A stretch of 56,727 nucleotides of DNA. It comes from JBFHNV01 sp965365655. Its GTDB lineage: Bacteria > Pseudomonadota > Gammaproteobacteria > HK1. Made by a program: the position numbers and the translations under genes. The DNA lies in contig CBDUCN010000002.1 of NCBI GenBank assembly GCA_965365655.1, positions 1 to 56,727 on the forward strand. The letters run 5' to 3'. Positions 27,593 to 36,425 of the stretch are shown here, in pieces. The notes under the pieces were generated by a model. The model made no database searches. It worked only from the letters and a program-made list of their open reading frames with translations, and was not told the DNA's origin. The number at the start of each line of letters is the position of its first letter. Position 1 is the stretch's first letter.

Positions 27593-27931
27593 ATGAAGAA
27601 GATCGAAGCGGTAATCAAGCCCTTCAAGCTGGACGACGTACGCGAGGCCCTGTCGGAGATCGGCGTCGCTGGAATGACCGCCATCGAGGTCAAGGGCTTC
27701 GGGCGGCAGAAGGGCCACACCGAGCTCTACCGCGGCGCCGAGTACGTCGTGGACTTCCTGCCCAAGGTGATGATCGAGATCGTGGTGCGCGACGACCAGG
27801 TCGACGCGTGCGTGGAAGCGATCACCGAGACCGCGCGCACGGGAAAGATCGGCGACGGCAAGATCTTCGTGTCCGACGTCGAACGCGCCTACCGCATCCG
27901 CACCGGGGAGCGCGACGAGGAAGCGGTCTGA
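27593..27931 (+). CDS. glnB: Nitrogen regulatory protein P-II
   Basis: This 112-residue trimeric signal protein senses 2-oxoglutarate and ATP/ADP. It is uridylylated on Tyr51 in the T-loop (ELYRGAEYVVDFLPK), and the B-loop (TGKIGDGKIFV) and C-loop (RIRTGERDEEAV) are intact. The start MKKIEAVIKPFKLDDV is standard, with GGAG upstream. GlnB rather than GlnK is favoured because no amtB neighbours it. It follows sucCD by 52 bases, which may link its expression to the TCA cycle (inference). Convergent with bamD. Confidence 0.95.
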   Translation: MKKIEAVIKPFKLDDVREALSEIGVAGMTAIEVKGFGRQKGHTELYRGAEYVVDFLPKVMIEIVVRDDQVDACVEAITETARTGKIGDGKIFVSDVERAYRIRTGERDEEAV

Positions 27932-27970
27932 TCGACCGCACCGCGGGGCGGCGTGCGCGAGCCCGCCGCC

Positions 27971-28753
27971 TCAGTTCTTGCGGATCCCGCGCACCTCGCC
28001 CGCGCCCGGATGGTCCGGGTAGTTCAGCTCCAGCACCCGCAGCGCGTCCGCCGACAGATCGTCCAGATCCATCAGCCGGTAGGCCTTCGCCATGATGACC
28101 AGCGCGTCGGGAACGGCGGGGCTGCGCTGGTAGTTCTCCACCACGAAGCGCGCGCGGTTGGCCGCCGCGACGTACGCGCCGCGGCGCATGTAGTAGTCCG
28201 CGACGTGCACCTCGTGGCGGGCGAGCAGATCCTTCAGGTACAGCATGCGCTGACGCGCGTCCTCGGCGTAGCGGCTCTGCGGGTACACGCGCACCAGCTC
28301 GGAGAACGCGTCGAAGGACTCGCGCACCGAGCCCGGGTCGCGCTGCGACATGTCGCGCGGGACGACGCGGTCCATGAAGGACCGGCCCTGCTCGAAGTTC
28401 ACCAGCCCCTTGAGGTAGTACGCGTAGTCGACGTTGGGGTGGCGCGGGTGCAGCTTGATGAAGCGGTCCGCGGCGGCGATCGCGGACGCCGGTTCGTCGT
28501 TCTTCCAGTACGCGTAGGCGACGTCGATCTGCGACTGCTGCGCGTAGCGTCCGAACGGATAACGCGACTCCAGCTTCTCGTAGTAGTCGATGGCGGTCTC
28601 GTAGTCACCCGCGTCCAGCGCGGCCTTCGCCTCCCCGTACAGCCGCTGCACCGGCCAGTCGCGGGTCACGTCGGGCTTGTCCCCGAAGAAACCGCAGCCG
28701 GCGAGCAACGAGACCGCGAAGGCCAGGATTATGATGCGCGAGGCGTGCGTCAT
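27971..28753 (-). CDS. bamD: Outer membrane protein assembly factor BamD
   Basis: The essential lipoprotein of the BAM complex inserts beta-barrel proteins into the outer membrane. The 260-residue product has a signal peptide with lipobox LLAGC (Cys20). Five TPR units follow (about 35-250), with YGEAKAALDAGDYETAIDYYEKLESRYPFGRYAQQSQIDVAYAYWK as the recognisable first pair, then HPNVDYAYYLKGLVNFEQ. The ATG at 28753 gives the signal peptide; the ORF track start farther upstream is antisense to rluD. It is divergent from rluD with only 25 bases between starts, so each promoter must lie inside the other gene. Confidence 0.94.
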   Translation of the reverse strand: MTHASRIIILAFAVSLLAGCGFFGDKPDVTRDWPVQRLYGEAKAALDAGDYETAIDYYEKLESRYPFGRYAQQSQIDVAYAYWKNDEPASAIAAADRFIKLHPRHPNVDYAYYLKGLVNFEQGRSFMDRVVPRDMSQRDPGSVRESFDAFSELVRVYPQSRYAEDARQRMLYLKDLLARHEVHVADYYMRRGAYVAAANRARFVVENYQRSPAVPDALVIMAKAYRLMDLDDLSADALRVLELNYPDHPGAGEVRGIRKN

Positions 28754-28778
28754 GCGCGCGGAATGTAGCGGATACACG

Positions 28779-29780
28779 ATGCCCCGGCAAAACGCCCCGC
28801 CCGCCGACGGCGAAACGCTCGCGACCACGGTGCCGGAGTCCCTGGCCGGCGAGCGGCTGGACCGGGTCCTCGGGCGGCTGTTCACGCAGTTCTCGCGCGC
28901 GCGGCTGCAGCGCTGGGTGCGCGACGGTCGCGTGCGGGTGGACGGCACGCCGTGCCTGGACACCCGCTGCAAGGTGCGCGGCGGCGAGCGGGTGCGCGTC
29001 GAGCCGGTGCCGGACCCGCCCCGCGCGCTGCCCGCGCAACCCGCGACGCTGACGGTGATGATGCGCGACGAGCACCTGCTGGTGCTGGACAAGCCCGCGG
29101 GACTGGTCGTGCACCCCGGCGCGGGCAACCCGGACCACACCCTGGCCAACGCGCTGGTGCACCTGGACCCGCGGGTCGCCGCGCTGCCCCGCGCGGGCCT
29201 GGTGCACCGCCTGGACAAGGACACCAGCGGGCTGATGGTCGTCGCGTGCACGCTCGAGGCGCAGACCCGGCTCACGCGCCTGATCGCGGCGCGCGAGGTG
29301 CACCGCGGCTACGAGGCGGTGGTGCACGGCATCGCCCCGGTCAGCGGCGAGGTGGATGCGCCGCTCGGCCGCCACCGGGTCCAGCGCACGCGCATGAGCG
29401 TGCGCGGTGACGGGCGCGCCGCGCGCACGCTGTTCCGCCGCCTCGCCGCATTCCGGGCCCACAGCCACCTCGCGCTGGAGCTGGAGACCGGGCGCACCCA
29501 CCAGATCCGGGTGCACATGGCCCACGTCGGCCACCCGCTGGTCGGAGACCGCAGCTACGGCGGCGTCAGGCCCTGCCCCGCGTCCGTCGGCGAGGCCGCG
29601 GCCCGCGCGGTCGCCGCGTTCCCGCGCCAGGCGCTGCACGCGCGGCGCCTCGCGTTCGTGCACCCCGTCACCGGCGACGCGGTGGACGTGGAGTGCCCCC
29701 TGCCCGCCGACCTCGCCGCGCTGATCGACGCGCTGACCCGCGACGCGGCTGCGCGGAGCCCGGAGCCCGCGCCGCGATGA
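28779..29780 (+). CDS. rluD: 23S rRNA pseudouridine synthase RluD
   Basis: This enzyme makes the helix 69 pseudouridines of 23S rRNA. The 333-residue product has an N-terminal S4 RNA-binding domain (GERLDRVLGRLFTQFSRARLQRWVRDGRVRVDG, about 20-52). The catalytic domain has the active-site aspartate in AGLVHRLDKDTSGLMVVA (about 141-158) and the conserved LETGRTHQIRVHMAHVGHPLVGD. The ATG at 28779 gives a normal length; an ATG at 28752 would overlap the bamD start. Next to bamD and followed by pgeF with a 4-base overlap, a conserved arrangement. Confidence 0.93.
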   Translation: MPRQNAPPADGETLATTVPESLAGERLDRVLGRLFTQFSRARLQRWVRDGRVRVDGTPCLDTRCKVRGGERVRVEPVPDPPRALPAQPATLTVMMRDEHLLVLDKPAGLVVHPGAGNPDHTLANALVHLDPRVAALPRAGLVHRLDKDTSGLMVVACTLEAQTRLTRLIAAREVHRGYEAVVHGIAPVSGEVDAPLGRHRVQRTRMSVRGDGRAARTLFRRLAAFRAHSHLALELETGRTHQIRVHMAHVGHPLVGDRSYGGVRPCPASVGEAAARAVAAFPRQALHARRLAFVHPVTGDAVDVECPLPADLAALIDALTRDAAARSPEPAPR

Positions 29781-30520
29781 GCGGCGACTCGCTGCTGCCG
29801 GTCGACTGGCCTGCGCCGGCCCGGGTGCGCTCGTTCGCGACCACCCGCCGGGGCGGCGTCAGCCCGCCGCCCTGGGACAGCCTGGACCTCGCGACCTCCA
29901 GCGGCGACGACGCCGCGCGCGTGGCCGAGAACGTGGCCCGGCTGGTGCGCGCGGCCGGACTGCCGGAGACCCCGCGCTGGCCGCGCCAGGTGCACGGCGC
30001 GCGGGTGGTCGAGGCCGCGGAGCTGAACGCCCCGCGGGCGCCCGAGGCCGACGCGGTGTTCACCGCGACCCCCGGCCGCGTGTGCAGCGTGCGCGTCGCG
30101 GACTGCCTGCCGGTGCTGCTGTGCGACCGCGCCGCGAGCACGGTGGCGGCCGCGCACGCCGGCTGGCGCGGGCTCGCCGCCGGCGTGCTCGAGGCGACCG
30201 TGGCCGCGCTGCCGGCGGCGCCCGGACGCCTGATGGCCTGGCTCGGCCCCGCGATCGGCGGCGACGTGTACGAGGTGGGCGACGAGGTGCGCGCGGCGCT
30301 CTCGGCCGGACCCGTCCCGGCCGGCGCGTTCCGGCCCTCCCCCGCCGGGCGCTGGCTCGCCGACCTCGCCGCGATCGCGCGCGCACGCCTGCTCGCGGCC
30401 GGCGTGCAGGCCGTGCACGGCGGCGGCCCGTGCACGCTGCGCGACGCCGGGCGCTTCTTCTCGTACCGCCGTGACGGGGTCACCGGGCGCATGGCCTGCG
30501 GCGTGTGGCTGGCGCCCTGA
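29777..30520 (+). CDS. pgeF: Peptidoglycan editing factor PgeF (YfiH family)
   Basis: YfiH-family proteins are copper-dependent laccase-like enzymes, and in E. coli the protein corrects misincorporated amino acids in muropeptides. The 247-residue product has the metal and active-site residues of the family: the QVHGARV histidine (about 75-81), SVRVADCLPVLL with the conserved cysteine (about 102-113), AAHAGWRGLAAGVLEAT (about 125-141), and GPAIGGDVYEVGDEV. The ATG overlaps the rluD stop. It lies between rluD and clpB, as in many gammaproteobacteria. Confidence 0.9.
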   Translation: MSGDSLLPVDWPAPARVRSFATTRRGGVSPPPWDSLDLATSSGDDAARVAENVARLVRAAGLPETPRWPRQVHGARVVEAAELNAPRAPEADAVFTATPGRVCSVRVADCLPVLLCDRAASTVAAAHAGWRGLAAGVLEATVAALPAAPGRLMAWLGPAIGGDVYEVGDEVRAALSAGPVPAGAFRPSPAGRWLADLAAIARARLLAAGVQAVHGGGPCTLRDAGRFFSYRRDGVTGRMACGVWLAP

Positions 30521-30548
30521 TCGAGATCACGCGCCCGCGGCCCGGGTC

Positions 30549-30577
30549 CTTGATCATGTGCCGCGGCGCCCGCATCT
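30549..30577 (+). promoter_or_regulatory. Heat-shock (sigma-32) promoter of clpB
   Basis: CTTGATC (30549-30555), a 13-base spacer and CCCGCATCT (30569-30577) closely fit the sigma-32 consensus CTTGAAA-N13-CCCCATNT. The start would be near 30584, 30 bases before the clpB ATG. Heat-shock control of clpB is well established in proteobacteria. Confidence 0.65.
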
Positions 30578-30613
30578 GAAGGGCATCGCATCATTCTCGC
30601 GCGGAGCCGTTCC

Positions 30614-33208
30614 ATGCGCATGGACAAGCTGACCACGAAGTTCCAGACCGCCCTCGCGGAGGCGCAGAGCCTCGCAGTGGGCCGCGACCACCAGTTCATC
30701 GAGCCGCTGCACCTGATGCTGGCGCTGCTCGACCAGGACGGCGGCAGCGTGCGCCACCTGCTCGGCCAGGCCGGCGTGAACGTGACGGCGCTGCGCTCGC
30801 AGCTCGGCGAGGCGCTGGACCGCCTGCCGCAGGTGCAGGGCGCGGGCGGCGACGTGCAGGTCTCCAACGAGCTTGCGCGCCACCTGAACCTCACCGACAA
30901 GCTCGCACAGAAGCGCAAGGACCAGTTCATCTCCAGCGAGCTGTTCGTGCTCGCGGCGCTGGAGGCCGGCGGCACGCTGGCCGACCTGCTGAAGCGCAAC
31001 GGCGCCTCCACGAAGGCAGTGGAGCAGGCGGTCGAGACGCTGCGCGGGGGCGAGGCGGTGAACGATCCGAACGCCGAGGACCAGCGCCAGGCGCTCGAGA
31101 AGTACACCGTCGACCTCACCGAGCGCGCCGAGCAGGGCCGCCTCGACCCGGTGATCGGCCGCGACGACGAGATCCGGCGCACGGTGCAGGTGCTGCAGCG
31201 GCGCACCAAGAACAACCCGGTGCTGATCGGCGAGCCCGGCGTCGGCAAGACCGCGATCGTGGAGGGCCTCGCCCAGCGCATCGTCAACGGCGAGGTGCCC
31301 GAGGGGCTCAAGGGCCGCAGGCTGCTGTCGCTGGACATGGGCGCGCTGATCGCGGGCGCGAAGTACCGCGGAGAGTTCGAGGAGCGCCTGAAGGCGGTGC
31401 TGAACGACCTCTCGAAGCAGGAAGGCCAGATCATCCTGTTCATCGACGAACTGCACACCATGGTGGGCGCCGGCAAGGCCGAGGGCGCGATGGACGCCGG
31501 CAACATGCTGAAGCCCGCGCTCGCCCGCGGCGAGCTGCACTGCGTGGGCGCGACCACCCTGGACGAGTACCGCAAGCACCTGGAGAAGGACGCGGCGCTG
31601 GAGCGTCGCTTCCAGAAGGTGCTGGTGGACGAGCCCACGGTGGAGGACACCATCGCGATCCTGCGCGGGCTCAAGGAGCGCTACGAGGTGCACCACGGGG
31701 TGGACATCACCGACCCGGCCATCGTCGCCGCGGCCACCCTGTCGCACCGCTACATCTCGGATCGTCAGCTCCCCGACAAGGCCATCGACCTCGTGGACGA
31801 GGCAGCGAGCCGGATCCGCATGGAGATCGACTCCAAGCCCGAGGCGATGGACCGCCTGGACCGGCGCCTGGTGCAGCTCAAGATCGAGCGCGAGGCGCTG
31901 AAGAAGGAGACCGACGAGGCGTCGCGCGAGCGCCTCGCGAAGCTGGAGTCGGAGATCGCCGGGCTGGAGCGCGAGTACGCGGACCTGGACGAGGTATGGA
32001 AGGCGGAGAAGGCCGCGGTGCAGGGCAGCCAGAGCGTGAAGGAGGCCCTGGAGCGCGCGCGCCTCGAGTTCGAGGCGGCGAGCCGCGCCGGGGACCTGCA
32101 GCGCATGTCGGAGCTGCAGTACGGGCGCATCCCGGAGCTGGAGAAGCAGCTCAACGAGGCGACCGCGGGCGAGAACGCCCCGACCACCCTGCTGCGCAAC
32201 AGCGTCACCGAGGAGGAGATCGCGGAGGTGGTCTCGAAGTGGACCGGCATCCCCGTCTCGAAGATGCTCGAGGGCGAGCGCGACAAGCTGCTGCGCATGG
32301 AGGAGGGGCTGCACGAGCGCGTCGTGGGCCAGGACGAGGCGGTCACCGCGATCGCGAACGCGATCCGCCGCTCCCGCGCCGGGCTCTCCGACGACCGCCG
32401 GCCCAACGGATCGTTCCTGTTCCTGGGGCCCACGGGCGTCGGCAAGACCGAGCTCACGAAGGCGCTCGCCGAGTTCCTCTTCGACACCGAGGAGGCGATG
32501 GTGCGCATCGACATGTCGGAGTTCATGGAGAAGCACTCCGTCGCACGCCTGATCGGCGCGCCGCCGGGCTACGTGGGCTACGAGGAAGGCGGTTACCTGA
32601 CCGAGGCGGTGCGCCGCAAGCCGTACTCCGTGGTGCTGCTGGACGAGGTGGAGAAGGCGCACCCCGACGTGTTCAACGTGCTGCTGCAGGTGCTCGAGGA
32701 CGGGCGCCTCACCGACGGCCACGGGCGCACCGTCGACTTCCGCAACGTGGTGGTGGTGATGACCTCCAACCTCGGCTCGCAGCTCATCCAGGAGCTCGCC
32801 GGGGAGGAGAACTACGCCGCGATGAAGGACGCGGTGATGGAGACCGTGGCCACCCACTTCCGCCCGGAGTTCATCAACCGCATCGACGACGTGGTGGTGT
32901 TCCACCCGCTCGGAAAGGACCAGCTGCGCGCGATCACCCGCATCCAGGTGGAGCGCCTGCGCGAGCGCCTCGCGCAGCAGAAGCTGGGGCTGAGCCTCAG
33001 CGAGGCGGCGCTGGACCGGCTGGGCGAGGCCGGGTTCGACCCGGTGTACGGCGCCCGGCCGCTGAAGCGGGCGATCCAGCACGAGCTGGAGAACCCGCTG
33101 GCGCAGGCGCTGCTGGCGGGACGCTTCCGGCCCGGCGAGCGCATCGTGGTGGAGGTCGCGCCGGACGGCCTGACCTTCTCCGCGGAGCCGGCCTCGGAAG
33201 CGGCCTGA
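30614..33208 (+). CDS. clpB: ATP-dependent disaggregase ClpB
   Basis: This 864-residue Hsp100 hexamer resolubilises protein aggregates with DnaK. The order is: N-terminal Clp-N repeats (about 1-145); AAA+ 1 with Walker A GEPGVGKT near 207-214 and Walker B ILFIDE; a coiled-coil middle domain (about 410-530, YADLDEVWKAEKAAVQGSQSVKEAL), which distinguishes ClpB from ClpA/ClpC; AAA+ 2 with Walker A GPTGVGKT near 605-612 and the pore loop GYVGYEEGG; and the C-terminal D2-small domain. The start MRMDKLTTKFQTAL aligns with E. coli ClpB. Heat-shock promoter upstream, strong hairpin downstream. Confidence 0.97.
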   Translation: MRMDKLTTKFQTALAEAQSLAVGRDHQFIEPLHLMLALLDQDGGSVRHLLGQAGVNVTALRSQLGEALDRLPQVQGAGGDVQVSNELARHLNLTDKLAQKRKDQFISSELFVLAALEAGGTLADLLKRNGASTKAVEQAVETLRGGEAVNDPNAEDQRQALEKYTVDLTERAEQGRLDPVIGRDDEIRRTVQVLQRRTKNNPVLIGEPGVGKTAIVEGLAQRIVNGEVPEGLKGRRLLSLDMGALIAGAKYRGEFEERLKAVLNDLSKQEGQIILFIDELHTMVGAGKAEGAMDAGNMLKPALARGELHCVGATTLDEYRKHLEKDAALERRFQKVLVDEPTVEDTIAILRGLKERYEVHHGVDITDPAIVAAATLSHRYISDRQLPDKAIDLVDEAASRIRMEIDSKPEAMDRLDRRLVQLKIEREALKKETDEASRERLAKLESEIAGLEREYADLDEVWKAEKAAVQGSQSVKEALERARLEFEAASRAGDLQRMSELQYGRIPELEKQLNEATAGENAPTTLLRNSVTEEEIAEVVSKWTGIPVSKMLEGERDKLLRMEEGLHERVVGQDEAVTAIANAIRRSRAGLSDDRRPNGSFLFLGPTGVGKTELTKALAEFLFDTEEAMVRIDMSEFMEKHSVARLIGAPPGYVGYEEGGYLTEAVRRKPYSVVLLDEVEKAHPDVFNVLLQVLEDGRLTDGHGRTVDFRNVVVVMTSNLGSQLIQELAGEENYAAMKDAVMETVATHFRPEFINRIDDVVVFHPLGKDQLRAITRIQVERLRERLAQQKLGLSLSEAALDRLGEAGFDPVYGARPLKRAIQHELENPLAQALLAGRFRPGERIVVEVAPDGLTFSAEPASEAA

Positions 33209-33213
33209 CGCCG

Positions 33214-33244
33214 CGCGCGGGCCCCCCGGACGGGGGCTCGCGCG
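33214..33244 (+). terminator. Hairpin terminator after clpB
   Basis: A 13-base-pair GC-rich stem (33214-33226 with 33232-33244, one G-U) and a 5-base loop begin 5 bases after the clpB stop. There is no U-tract, so it may work as a stabilising 3' hairpin or a Rho-assisted terminator. A second smaller hairpin, GCCCCGC/GCGGGGC, lies at about 33302-33317. Confidence 0.5.
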
Positions 33245-33355
33245 CCGCCCGCGCACGCCACCGGACAACGCCCCGCCGGGCGCCTCGCGCGCCGGGCTGC
33301 AGCCCCGCCTGCGGGGCCCGTTCCTCGCATCCAGGAGCCAATCGGGCTAGTATCG

Positions 33356-33375
33356 GAAGGTCAGAAAAGACCTTC
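33356..33375 (+). promoter_or_regulatory. Hairpin and candidate promoter in the pilB upstream region
   Basis: GAAGGTC-AGAAAA-GACCTTC forms a 7-base-pair stem with an A-rich loop, 20 bases before the pilB ATG. A -10-like TAGTAT at 33348-33353 would start transcription almost at the hairpin base, so the hairpin would form the 5' end of the mRNA, as in stabilising 5' stem-loops. No convincing -35 is present. A good ribosome site (GAGG) precedes the ATG at 33395. Confidence 0.3.
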
Positions 33376-33394
33376 TGCTTCAGCGAGGTACGTC

Positions 33395-35107
33395 ATGGCG
33401 GTTTCCGCTGCCCACGTCCCCCTCACGGGATTGGCCCGCAAGCTCGTGATGGACGGGCTGCTTGACGAGGACTCGGCGTCCCAGGCGTGGGAGGAGTCCC
33501 TGAGCGACAAGGTGCCCTTCGTCAGCCACGTCGTGGCCAAGGGGCTGGTCGACTCGGCCACCATCGCGCAGATCGCCGGCGAGGAGTTCGGCGTCCCGGT
33601 GCTCGACCTGGACGCGATCGAGATCGACCCGGACGTGACGAAGGTGGTGCAGGAGAAGATGGTCCGCGACCACCAGACGCTGCCCGTCTACCGGCGCGGC
33701 AACCGGCTGTTCATCGCAGTGGCCGACCCCACGAACCTGCAGATCCTCGACGAGATCCGCTTCGCCACCAGCAAGCAGACCGAGGCCATCCTGGTCGAGG
33801 CGGACAAGCTCGCGAAGACCATCGAACGCGCGCTGGAGGCGGCCGACACGTCGATGGACATGGGCGAGGACGACGACCTCGACGGTCTCGAGGACCTGGA
33901 GGTCGCCGAGGAGAAGGACGACGACGGCGGAGCCGGCCTCGAGGTGGACGACGCGCCGGTCGTGAAGTTCGTCAACAAGCTGCTGCTGGACTGCATGAAG
34001 AAGGGCGCGTCGGACATCCACGTCGAGCCCTACGAGAAGTTCTGCCGGGTGCGCTTCCGCATCGACGGCATGCTCGCCGAGGTCGCGCGCCCGCCGCTCG
34101 CGCTGGCGAGCAAGATCGCGGCGCGCATCAAGGTCATGTCGCGCCTCGACGTGTCGGAGCGCCGCGTGCCGCAGGACGGCCGCATCAAGCTCAAGCTGTC
34201 GAAGACCAAGGCGATCGACTTCCGCGTCAGCACCTGCCCGACGCTGTTCGGCGAGAAGGCCGTGCTGCGTATCCTCGACTCCAGCATGAGCATTCCGCTC
34301 GACCAGCTGGGTTACGAGGACTTCCAGCTCGAGATCTTCCTGCGCAACCTGAACAAGCCCTACGGCATGTTCCTGGTCACCGGCCCGACGGGCAGCGGCA
34401 AGACGGTGTCGCTCTACAGCGGCATCCACCTCCTGAACAAGCCCGACATCAACATCTCCACGGCCGAGGACCCGGTCGAGATCAACCTGCCCGGCGTCAA
34501 CCAGGTGCAGGTGGACGAGAAGACGGGCATGACCTTCGAGAAGGCGCTCAAGGCCTTCCTGCGCCAGGACCCGGACATCATCCTGGTCGGCGAGATCCGG
34601 GATCTCATCACGGGCAACATCGCGATCAAGGCGGCGCAGACGGGCCACATGGTGATGTCCACCCTGCACACCAACGACGCGCCGCAGACCCTGACGCGAA
34701 TGGTGGACATGGGCATCAAGCCCTTCGCCATCGCCACCGCGGTGAACATCATCACCGCGCAGCGCCTCGGGCGCCGGCTGCACTCGTGCAAGCAGCCGCT
34801 GGAGGTGCCCGAGGAGGCGCTGCTCAAGGAGGGCTTCACCAAGGAGCGCATCGAGCAGGGGCTCAACCTGTACGAGGCGAACGGCTGCGACGCCTGCACC
34901 AAGGGCTACAAGGGCCGCGTCGGCATCTACCAGGTGATGGAGGTCTCGGAGGCGATGAAACGCCTGGTGATGGAGGGGCGCAACGCCATCGACATCGCGG
35001 ACCAGGCGCGCGAGGAAGGGATCCCCGACATCCGCATGTCGGCGCTGAAAAAGGTGGCCGACGGCATGACGGACATCGTCGAGATGAACCGGGTCACCCA
35101 GGAGTAA
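33395..35107 (+). CDS. pilB: Type IV pilus assembly ATPase PilB
   Basis: This 570-residue extension motor hexamer powers pilin polymerisation. The N-terminal MshEN-like domain (about 10-150) is followed by an acidic linker (about 150-180; GEDDDLDGLEDLEVAEEKDD). The GspE ATPase core has Walker A GPTGSGKT (about 330-337), the Asp box, Walker B ILVGEIRD and the His box GHMVMSTLHTN. Two details differ from typical PilB: the segment after GEIRD reads LITGNIAIKAA where LETAEIAIKAA is usual, and the zinc-binding tetracysteine looks incomplete (RLHSCKQ...GCDACTKGYKGR, three cysteines). Six bases separate it from pilC. Confidence 0.94.
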   Translation: MAVSAAHVPLTGLARKLVMDGLLDEDSASQAWEESLSDKVPFVSHVVAKGLVDSATIAQIAGEEFGVPVLDLDAIEIDPDVTKVVQEKMVRDHQTLPVYRRGNRLFIAVADPTNLQILDEIRFATSKQTEAILVEADKLAKTIERALEAADTSMDMGEDDDLDGLEDLEVAEEKDDDGGAGLEVDDAPVVKFVNKLLLDCMKKGASDIHVEPYEKFCRVRFRIDGMLAEVARPPLALASKIAARIKVMSRLDVSERRVPQDGRIKLKLSKTKAIDFRVSTCPTLFGEKAVLRILDSSMSIPLDQLGYEDFQLEIFLRNLNKPYGMFLVTGPTGSGKTVSLYSGIHLLNKPDINISTAEDPVEINLPGVNQVQVDEKTGMTFEKALKAFLRQDPDIILVGEIRDLITGNIAIKAAQTGHMVMSTLHTNDAPQTLTRMVDMGIKPFAIATAVNIITAQRLGRRLHSCKQPLEVPEEALLKEGFTKERIEQGLNLYEANGCDACTKGYKGRVGIYQVMEVSEAMKRLVMEGRNAIDIADQAREEGIPDIRMSALKKVADGMTDIVEMNRVTQE

Positions 35108-35113
35108 CTGTCC

Positions 35114-36334
35114 ATGGCACAAGCCGCAAAGGCCGCGATGTTCGTCTACGAGGGGACGGACAAGAAGGGCCAGAAGGTGAAGGGCGAGATGTCGAGCACC
35201 AGCGACGCTCTGGTCAAGGCGACGCTGCGCCGGCAGGGCATCAGCTCCGTCAAGGTCAAGAAGAAGCCGAAACCGCTGTTCGGCGGACTGAGCGGCAAGA
35301 AGATCGAGGCCAAGGACATCGCGATCTTCAGCCGCCAGATGGCCACCATGATGGCCTCCGGCGTGCCGCTGGTGCAGTCTTTCGAGATCGTCGGCCGCGG
35401 CCACGAGAATCCGAAGATGCAGGAGCTGATCCTGAACATCAAGTCGGACGTGGAGGCGGGCAACACCCTCGCCGATTCGCTGGCCAAGCACCCGGAGCAG
35501 TTCGACGACCTGTACATCGCGCTGGTGCGCGCGGGCGAGGCGGCGGGCATCCTGGAGACGCTGCTCGACAAGATCGCGACCTACAAGGAGAAGGTCGAGG
35601 CGATCAAGGGCAAGATCAAGAAGGCGCTGTTCTACCCCACCGCGGTGCTGGTCATGGCCTTCGTCGTGACCGCCGTGCTGATGATCTTCGTGATCCCGCA
35701 GTTCGCGGCGCTGTTCGCTGACTTCGGCGCCGACCTCCCGGCGATGACCGTGATGGTCATCGACATGTCGAACTTCTTCGTCGCCTACTGGTTCTTCATG
35801 CTGGTCGGGATCATCGGTGCGGTCATGGGCATCACGCAGCTCAAGAAGCGCAGCGCCGCGTTCCGGCGCCTGCTCGACCGGCTGTCTCTGAAGCTGCCGG
35901 TCATCGGCGACATCCTGGTCAAGGCCACCATCGCACGCTTCGCGCGCACCCTGTCCACGATGTTCGCGGCCGGCGTGCCGCTCGTCGAAGCGATGGACTC
36001 GGTGGCCGGCGCCGCGGGCAACATCGTGTACGGGGATGCCATCATCCGCATGCGCGACGAGATCGCGACCGGGCAGCAGCTGCAGGTGGCGATGCGCGAC
36101 ACGAACCTGTTCCCCAACATGGTCGTGCAGATGGTGGCGATCGGCGAGGAGTCCGGCTCCATCGACCAGATGCTCGGCAAGGTCGCGGACTTCTACGAGC
36201 GCGAGGTCGACGACGCGGTGGACGCGCTGAGCAGCCTCATGGAGCCGCTGATCATGGCGGTGCTGGGCGTGCTCATCGGCGGTCTGGTGATCGCGATGTA
36301 CCTGCCCATCTTCAAGATGGGCCAGGTGGTCTGA
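35114..36334 (+). CDS. pilC: Type IV pilus inner-membrane platform protein PilC
   Basis: The 406-residue GspF-family platform protein couples the PilB/PilT motors to pilin polymerisation. It has two cytoplasmic GspF domains (about 70-190 and 275-395), each starting with the family pattern FSRQMATMMASGVPLVQSFEI (about 72-92) and ARTLSTMFAAGVPLVEAMDSV (about 277-297). Three hydrophobic segments lie near 170-195, 215-240 and 375-400. PilB, PilC and PilD are in operon order, as in Pseudomonas. Confidence 0.95.
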   Translation: MAQAAKAAMFVYEGTDKKGQKVKGEMSSTSDALVKATLRRQGISSVKVKKKPKPLFGGLSGKKIEAKDIAIFSRQMATMMASGVPLVQSFEIVGRGHENPKMQELILNIKSDVEAGNTLADSLAKHPEQFDDLYIALVRAGEAAGILETLLDKIATYKEKVEAIKGKIKKALFYPTAVLVMAFVVTAVLMIFVIPQFAALFADFGADLPAMTVMVIDMSNFFVAYWFFMLVGIIGAVMGITQLKKRSAAFRRLLDRLSLKLPVIGDILVKATIARFARTLSTMFAAGVPLVEAMDSVAGAAGNIVYGDAIIRMRDEIATGQQLQVAMRDTNLFPNMVVQMVAIGEESGSIDQMLGKVADFYEREVDDAVDALSSLMEPLIMAVLGVLIGGLVIAMYLPIFKMGQVV

Positions 36335-36425
36335 GCCCACTCCGGCGGGCCGCCCCGGCCCGCCGGTCCCGTCCCGCGGCGCCGCAGGGTCGGCGCGCCG
36401 GATCGGACGCCCGCAGCCCGCGCCC

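Noticed and set aside
30554..33268. A 904-codon open frame antisense to clpB
   Set aside because: Same antisense composition; clpB aligns over its full length.
33380..36340. A 986-codon open frame antisense to pilB and pilC
   Set aside because: Low-complexity composition (His/Asp/Val/Leu) typical of antisense frames; pilB and pilC on the other strand are unmistakable.
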